64,000 bases of DNA, from the NCBI GenBank assembly GCA_030682715.1, contig JAUXNQ010000055.1, positions 124,001 to 188,000 on the forward strand, read 5' to 3'. A program made the translations under genes and the position numbers. Under the pieces are notes generated by a model. The model saw only the letters and a program-made list of their open reading frames with translations. It had not been told where the DNA came from and ran no database searches. This DNA comes from Methylotenera sp. GTDB taxonomy: Bacteria; Pseudomonadota; Gammaproteobacteria; Burkholderiales; Methylophilaceae. Below are positions 59,060 through 64,000 of this stretch, piece by piece; within the stretch, counting starts at the first letter, position 1, and each line of letters starts with the position of its first letter.

Positions 59060-59953
59060 TTAGCTATTAGGTGTGATTTGCATCGATAAATCAATTGCTT
59101 TAATGTCTTTAGTGATTGCGCCGATTGAAATGCGGTCAACCCCTGTTTGTGCAATTTCACGAACGTTGCTTAGAGTAATGCCTCCAGATGCTTCTAATAC
59201 TGCTTTGTTAGCCACGGCGTTGTTAATTTTTACAGCTTCGCACAGCAGAGCGATATTAAAGTTATCTAAAAGAATGCTCGTGGCACCAGCATCTAATGCC
59301 TCTTGTAGTTGTTCTAGGTTTTCTACTTCAATTTGTATGCTTTTACCACAATTGAGTGCAAAAGCTTGTTGCATCACTTTGCTTATACTTCCTGCTGCGG
59401 CGATGTGGTTTTCTTTAATAAGAATGCCATCATAGAGTGCAAGCCGCTGATTGTGGCCTCCACCGATAGTGACTGCATATTTCTGCGCTAGCCGCAGATT
59501 AGGTATTGTTTTTCGGGTATCAAGAATGTGCGCGGATGTACCAGCAATGGCATCTACATATTTAGCTGACTCGGTAGCGGTAGCTGAGAGTGTTTGCAGG
59601 AAATTAAGTGCGCAGCGTTCCGCAGTTAATAAAGAGCGAGCTAAGCCTGTTATTTTGCACAATGTTTGGTTAGGCTGTACATGCTCGCCTTCAGTGACTA
59701 GCCAATCAATCTGTACATAAGTGTCAATCTGTTTGAAGCATGTATTAAACCAATCGATACCACAAATAACAGCATGTTCACGCACAATTACTTTTGCAGT
59801 CGCTGTTTGTGTTGCGGGCACCAGCATTGCTGTGAGGTCTCCACTACCAACGTCTTCATCTAGCGCATTTTTAACTTGCGCCTGCACTATAGTATTGAAA
59901 TCGGCTGTATTGAAGTTTTTTAGACCGACTGAGTGGTATTTATTCGTTTGCAT
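59060..59953 (-). CDS. nadC: Nicotinate-nucleotide pyrophosphorylase (carboxylating)
   Basis: A 297-residue quinolinate phosphoribosyltransferase of NAD synthesis. Motifs: EDVGSGDLTA near the N-terminus, TRKTIPNLRLAQKYAV, HNQRLALYDGILIKENH in the active site, and VEVENLEQLQEAL, LLDNF, EASGGI in the barrel. Slightly longer than typical because of an N-terminal extension. Confidence 0.95.
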   Translation of the reverse strand: MQTNKYHSVGLKNFNTADFNTIVQAQVKNALDEDVGSGDLTAMLVPATQTATAKVIVREHAVICGIDWFNTCFKQIDTYVQIDWLVTEGEHVQPNQTLCKITGLARSLLTAERCALNFLQTLSATATESAKYVDAIAGTSAHILDTRKTIPNLRLAQKYAVTIGGGHNQRLALYDGILIKENHIAAAGSISKVMQQAFALNCGKSIQIEVENLEQLQEALDAGATSILLDNFNIALLCEAVKINNAVANKAVLEASGGITLSNVREIAQTGVDRISIGAITKDIKAIDLSMQITPNS

Positions 59954-60040
59954 TAGTAAGTTGTCGTAAAAGGGGCTTGTGATTGAATTATAATGCTAAC
60001 AAAGAATCTATAAACATCAACATTGTGATTAGTAAATATT

Positions 60041-60655
60041 ATGAAGCTTTTATACACGGTAAATAGTCCGTATGCACGTAAAGTGCGCATTGTTGCGGCA
60101 GAGAAACACATTGAGGTTCAATTGCAGGAGGTGGTGTTGTCCGTGCCTGATTGCCCTGTGAAGGAATATAACCCATTAGGCAAAGTGCCAGTGCTGATTT
60201 TGAGTGATGGCGATAGCCTGTACGACTCTCGGGTGATCGCTGAGTACTTGGATAATCGCACGCCATTGGCGCATTTGATTCCTAAAGATAATGGTGCGAA
60301 ATCCGCTGTGCGCCGATGGGAGGCATTGGCTGATGGTGTTTGTGATGCGGCTGTCGCAGTCATGCTAGAACAAAGAAAAACAGAACAGATGCAGGACCTA
60401 GCATTTATTGCAAAGCAAATGGATAAAGTATCGCGCGGGCTGAATGTACTAAATAATGATTTGGGTCAAAATAAATGGTGTGTAGATGACACCTTTAGCT
60501 TAGCTGATATTGCGGTAGGTTGTACCTTGGGTTATCTTGGTCTTAGATTTAGCCAAGTGATTAATTTGGCTGAGGACTATGCAAATTTGGACCGCTTACA
60601 AGTAACTTTACTGCAACGTCAGTCATTTAAAGATACATTACCTGTTGCTAATTAA
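60041..60655 (+). CDS. Glutathione S-transferase family protein
   Basis: A 204-residue two-domain protein: thioredoxin-fold N-terminal domain (about 1-75; NSPYARKVRI for the catalytic-site loop, cis-Pro in KVPVLILSDGDSLYDS with the glutathione-binding Asp-Ser) and a helical C-terminal domain (about 85-200). The substrate is not predictable. Divergent to nadC, with about 87 bases between the genes. Confidence 0.85.
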   Translation: MKLLYTVNSPYARKVRIVAAEKHIEVQLQEVVLSVPDCPVKEYNPLGKVPVLILSDGDSLYDSRVIAEYLDNRTPLAHLIPKDNGAKSAVRRWEALADGVCDAAVAVMLEQRKTEQMQDLAFIAKQMDKVSRGLNVLNNDLGQNKWCVDDTFSLADIAVGCTLGYLGLRFSQVINLAEDYANLDRLQVTLLQRQSFKDTLPVAN

Positions 60656-60783
60656 TTGTGGGTGATTGTGCTTTGGGTGATAGTACTTATTGATCAACCT
60701 CTATTTTGTACAAGCTTGCTGATTAGGCATGTTTCAGTTTGATCGTTATTAAGCTTAAACAGTAAAAACTTTAAGCTATCACT

Positions 60784-61113
60784 TTAAAAAAGCTCGTTGC
60801 TTTCGTCAAGAATCCCTGAGAGTTGTGACTTACTCCGCATAGATTGCCTTTGATTCAGACGTTTCTGTGCTTCCTCTGGTAGGTCTGTAAAACGTATAGT
60901 ATTGCGCTCTACCAGCAGCGAAATTAAATCTTCCAGAACCCTTGCTAAATGAATATCACTTTCACGGAAGGCATCACCTTCTGCGAGTGAGTTTTCCAAG
61001 AATTTAATATACGTTTTATCTGTGGCATCAACCTGTATCCAGTTATCATTCAGCTTCTCTGAGGCGCTGGTGGCGATAATTTGGCCTAGGGAGTTTTTAA
61101 GTATATACGCCAT
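60784..61113 (-). CDS. Conserved small protein of unknown function
   Basis: A 109-residue soluble protein: an N-terminal beta-rich part with ILKNSLGQIIATSASE and a C-terminal helical part with ARVLEDLISLLVERNTIRFTDLPEEAQKRLNQRQ. Similar proteins in proteobacteria are often labelled misleadingly as 'tryptophan synthase beta-like'; nothing here looks like that enzyme. It ends the minus-strand run after mnmA, with 15 bases between them. Confidence 0.75.
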   Translation of the reverse strand: MAYILKNSLGQIIATSASEKLNDNWIQVDATDKTYIKFLENSLAEGDAFRESDIHLARVLEDLISLLVERNTIRFTDLPEEAQKRLNQRQSMRSKSQLSGILDESNELF

Positions 61114-61128
61114 AGTGATATCCTTTTT

Positions 61129-62238
61129 TTAAATTGAACCAGTAATAATGCCGCCGCCCAAGCACACATTGCTTTCGTAGACGACAGCTGATTGACCTGG
61201 CGTGATGGCCCATTGTTTTTGCCCAAACTTAATTTCTACTTCATTGGTGCTGATGCTATCAATTTCACATGGTGCATCGGGTTGGCGGTAACGAGTTTTT
61301 GTTGCGTAAACCCAGTTAATAGTTGGGTTTTCATCACTAATCCAATGAAGTTGACCCGCCTTAAGGCCGTCGTTAAGTAGCAAAGGGTGTTCATGGCCCT
61401 GCACGACGATGAGTTCGTTCTTTTCCATGTCTTTTGCTGCAACAAACCATGGCTCACCATTGCTCTCTCGACTACCGCCAATTTTTAGACCTTGGCGTTG
61501 CCCTAATGTGTAATACATTAAGCCTTCGTGCCTGCCTACTAATTTGCCCTCGGGGGTCTTCATGTCACCAGGTTCACGCGGTAAGTATTTGCTTAAAAAC
61601 TCCTGAAATGGACGCTCGCCAATAAAGCAAATGCCAGTTGAGTCCTTTTTTTCTGCGTTAATTAGCCCTGCATTGCGTGCAATTTCACGTACTTCACGTT
61701 TTAAGTGTTGACCAAGTGGGAACAAGGTTTTAGATAATTGCGCTTGATTTAGGCGATATAGGAAATAGCTTTGGTCTTTGCTGCCATCATCTGCTTTCAT
61801 GAGTTGGAATAAACCAGGTTTTAGTGGGTTTTCTCGCACTTGTGCATAGTGACCAGTGGCGATTAAATCTGCGCCCATGCTCATTGCATGATCTAAAAAT
61901 GCTTTGAATTTGATTTCAGCATTGCAAAGAATGTCTGGATTAGGCGTACGTCCAGCTTGATATTCGCTTAAGAAGTTGGAAAAAACGCGGTCTTTGTATT
62001 CTTTGCTAAAGTTAACTGCTTCGATGTCGATACCAATTTTATCTGCAACTGACACGGCGTCGATTAAATCTTGCTTGCTTGAGCAATATTCGTCTGTATC
62101 GTCATCTTCCCAGTTTTTCATGAAAAGACCAGTCACTTCATAACCTTGTTGCTTGAGCAGTAGGGCTGTCACGGACGAGTCTACGCCGCCAGAAAGGCCG
62201 ACCACTATTTTCTTTTTTGGAGCTTTATTTAAATTCAT
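61129..62238 (-). CDS. mnmA: tRNA-specific 2-thiouridylase
   Basis: A 369-residue enzyme that adds sulfur to U34 of tRNAs for Lys, Glu and Gln. PP-loop SGGVDSSVT near the N-terminus, the catalytic cysteines in ILCNAEIKF and [11 protein letters not shown], and the tRNA-binding C-terminal beta-barrel are present. Normal length. It follows a Nudix gene by 25 bases. Confidence 0.96.
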   Translation of the reverse strand: MNLNKAPKKKIVVGLSGGVDSSVTALLLKQQGYEVTGLFMKNWEDDDTDEYCSSKQDLIDAVSVADKIGIDIEAVNFSKEYKDRVFSNFLSEYQAGRTPNPDILCNAEIKFKAFLDHAMSMGADLIATGHYAQVRENPLKPGLFQLMKADDGSKDQSYFLYRLNQAQLSKTLFPLGQHLKREVREIARNAGLINAEKKDSTGICFIGERPFQEFLSKYLPREPGDMKTPEGKLVGRHEGLMYYTLGQRQGLKIGGSRESNGEPWFVAAKDMEKNELIVVQGHEHPLLLNDGLKAGQLHWISDENPTINWVYATKTRYRQPDAPCEIDSISTNEVEIKFGQKQWAITPGQSAVVYESNVCLGGGIITGSI

Positions 62239-62263
62239 GATTCAAATTCATCAGGTATTTGGA

Positions 62264-62707
62264 TTATAAGTGTGTAACGACTGAGAGTGGAAAATGTTGT
62301 CCACTCAGATAGTCTTCAATACAAGTAATGACTTGTGGGCTACGCATGAGCATGGCGTTATTGCGAATTTCTTCAGCTGACATCCAGACGGTGCGAATAA
62401 TGCCATCATCAAGGCCAAGTGCTGGTTGGTGATTACTGACATTGCCAATGTACGCAAACCTTAAATAAGTGGTCTCATTGTGCTCATGTTTCCAATGGTA
62501 GGCGCCCAGTAAACTAGTCGGATGGAAAGTATAGGCGGTTTCTTCCAAAGTCTCGCGTATCACTGCTTCCAGCAATGTTTCGTTATCTTCAAGATGACCT
62601 GCTGGTTGGTTGAAGCGGTTTCCGCGATCCGTCATTTCTTCTACCAGTAGAAATTTACCGTTTTCTTCGATAATCGCCGCGACTGTGGCGTGTGGCATCC
62701 ATTGCAT
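62264..62707 (-). CDS. Nudix hydrolase (NudJ-like)
   Basis: A 147-residue Nudix protein: Nudix box from GHLEDNETLLEAV to RETLEETAY, with REx2EE-type residues in place. The N-terminal VAAIIEENGKFLLVEE and FNQPAGHLE pattern resembles NudJ (HMP-PP and nucleotide phosphatase), but substrate assignment is tentative. The order Nudix-mnmA recalls the nudJ-mnmA neighbourhood in other proteobacteria. Confidence 0.85.
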   Translation of the reverse strand: MQWMPHATVAAIIEENGKFLLVEEMTDRGNRFNQPAGHLEDNETLLEAVIRETLEETAYTFHPTSLLGAYHWKHEHNETTYLRFAYIGNVSNHQPALGLDDGIIRTVWMSAEEIRNNAMLMRSPQVITCIEDYLSGQHFPLSVVTHL

Positions 62708-62790
62708 AATGTGGTCTTATATTAATTTACCGTTATTTTACTCTTAAGCACGCCATTTACTGAAATATCTCTTTAGGCGTAATTTGGTCA

Positions 62791-63429
62791 TCATGCCAAT
62801 GCAGGGAAAAGCCCAGTCAGGCCATGCGCAATAAACTCAACGGCCATGGCGGCTAAAATCAAGCCCATTAGTCTTGTGACAACATTAATGCCGATAGTGC
62901 CTAGCTTGTATGAGATTCTGACCGATAATTTTAATACCAGCCAAATGGTGATACAGACGAGTGATATTGGAATAATAAGAGACAGATGGCCAAGTAGACC
63001 AGAGTGCTTTTGCGCAGTAATAATCATGTTACTGATGGCTCCTGGCCCTGCAAGCAATGGGATGCTAAGCGGTACAATCGCGATGACCTCACGTTCAGCA
63101 AGTGTTTGCGCTTCTTCAGGGGTTTGACGAGCACCGCTTTGCTTGCCATGCATCATGGAAATGGCGATTAGCATGAGTAGAATGCCACCACCTACCTGAA
63201 ATGATGGGATAGACACGCCAAAGAAGTCTAAGATTTGATCGCCCATCAGCGATGATATCGTCAGTATGATAAATACTGAAAACGCCACTGTTTTAGCGGT
63301 TTTTGCTCTTTCCTCACTGCTCCAGCCACTGGTTGCGCTGATGAAGATAGGCACGCTACCAATAGGGTTTACAATAGCAAACAAGCCTAGGCTGATTTTA
63401 AATAAACTTGGCCAATCGATCATATTCAT
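62791..63429 (-). CDS. MarC/YchE-family membrane protein
   Basis: About 212 residues with six predicted membrane helices. The NPIGSVPIFIS motif in helix 1 and the second-half INVVTRLMGLILAAMAVEFI match the YchE/MarC (UPF0056) group. Function is unclear; MarC is not the resistance factor it was named for. Several in-frame starts exist (63444 TTG; 63435, 63429 and 63423 ATG); I chose 63429 by comparison with YchE. Confidence 0.82.
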   Translation of the reverse strand: MNMIDWPSLFKISLGLFAIVNPIGSVPIFISATSGWSSEERAKTAKTVAFSVFIILTISSLMGDQILDFFGVSIPSFQVGGGILLMLIAISMMHGKQSGARQTPEEAQTLAEREVIAIVPLSIPLLAGPGAISNMIITAQKHSGLLGHLSLIIPISLVCITIWLVLKLSVRISYKLGTIGINVVTRLMGLILAAMAVEFIAHGLTGLFPALA

Positions 63430-63497
63430 TCCCATTTCATGCAATCTAATGCTATTAACGCGTTGTTAATTCTTAGATAGTAAATTAAAGTACCTAT

Positions 63498-64000
63498 ATG
63501 TGGAAAAATAATCATAAAAATTCAACCATTATTCTTGCATCACGCAGCCCTCGCCGTGTGGAGTTGCTCAAGCAGATTAGCTTAGATTGCGAAATCTATC
63601 CAGCTGATATCGATGAGTCTCAATTACCTAACGAGTCGCCAGTGCAATATGTGCTGAGGTTAGCTCAAGAAAAGGCGACTGCTTGTGGTTCTATGCTACC
63701 AACAGAATGTCTTAATTATCCTATCTTGGCCGCAGATACAACGGTGGCTTTATCTGACCTCGTATTAGGCAAGCCTGTAGATGACGATGATGCGCGTGAT
63801 ATGCTAAGCAAACTGTCGGCTTGCACGCATCAAGTGCATACGGCAGTAGCACTGAGTTTTAATGGTGAACTCGAGGTGTTATTGAGCTCGACTAATGTTG
63901 AAATGATGACATTGTCGGCGGAACAAATAGAACAATATATTGCCACAGGAGATCATCGAGACAAGGCTGGCAGCTATGGCATACAGGGCTTAGCGGGTGC
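63498..64000 (+). CDS. Maf-family nucleotide pyrophosphatase (cut by window end)
   Basis: The first about 167 residues of a Maf/YhdE-type protein. LASRSPRRVELLKQI near the N-terminus, the central AADTTVAL, GKPVDDDDARDML and, near the break, KAGSYGIQG match the family, which hydrolyses dTTP/UTP or modified nucleotides as house-cleaning enzymes. The ATG at 63498 is preceded by AAAG. The gene runs past the window end. Confidence 0.88.
   Translation, partial: MWKNNHKNSTIILASRSPRRVELLKQISLDCEIYPADIDESQLPNESPVQYVLRLAQEKATACGSMLPTECLNYPILAADTTVALSDLVLGKPVDDDDARDMLSKLSACTHQVHTAVALSFNGELEVLLSSTNVEMMTLSAEQIEQYIATGDHRDKAGSYGIQGLAG

Noticed and set aside
60749-60756. A TTAAGCTT box like the PepSY operators
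   Set aside because: It is a single half-site between convergent gene ends, without the second copy at 11-base spacing.

Overview
The window looks like a chromosome segment of a Gram-negative betaproteobacterium. The housekeeping blocks (ilvB-ilvH-ilvC with psd, ftsY-ftsE-ftsX, two M16 peptidases with rsmD-coaD, nadC, mnmA) and the base composition by eye (AT-leaning from about 16.5 kb on) suit the Methylophilaceae (Methylotenera-like). That placement is an inference: no methylotrophy gene or rRNA is present.

Region 1 (about 0.2-16.5 kb) is an accessory-looking signalling island, visibly more GC-rich from about 1.25 kb than the DNA after it. It holds two HDOD proteins, three soluble histidine kinases, a FixJ/LuxR-type regulator, a six-part GGDEF-EAL-receiver protein, a receiver-HD-GYP protein, a stand-alone receiver with an insertion, an MglA-like Ras-type GTPase, and a receiver fused to a PilB/GspE-type ATPase. 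From 4585 on most genes touch or overlap. A strong sigma-54-like promoter and a C10 tract precede that run. The HDOD-kinase pair occurs twice, with near-identical kinase cores. I infer a circuit that uses phosphorylation, c-di-GMP and GTPase state to control a type IV pilus or secretion ATPase. This is the best candidate here for an undescribed system.

Region 2 (16.7-33.6 kb) has a diguanylate cyclase, a cold-shock protein beside a long IF-1 paralogue, a CzcCBA-type heavy-metal RND efflux operon (small membrane protein first, DUF3240 protein last), a receiver-HD-GYP protein and a 2104-residue hybrid kinase with six PAS domains, GAF, receiver and Hpt.

Region 3 (33.7-43 kb) has a b561-type cytochrome, a YdcH-family protein, tRNA-Asp and tRNA-Val, a PilJ-sensor diguanylate cyclase, and a PepSY/two-component locus whose two outward promoters carry the same direct-repeat operator. 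ftsX, ftsE and ftsY follow.

Region 4 (43-64 kb) is mostly housekeeping: M16 peptidase pair, rsmD, coaD, a lipoprotein, ferredoxin, gloA, a GIY-YIG protein, a decayed IS5-family element, a YVTN propeller lipoprotein, rppH, psd, ilvC-ilvH-ilvB, a second PilB/GspE-like ATPase, nadC, a GST, mnmA, a Nudix hydrolase, a MarC/YchE-type membrane protein and the 5' part of a Maf-family gene cut by the window end. Dispersed palindromic repeats lie in several spacers.
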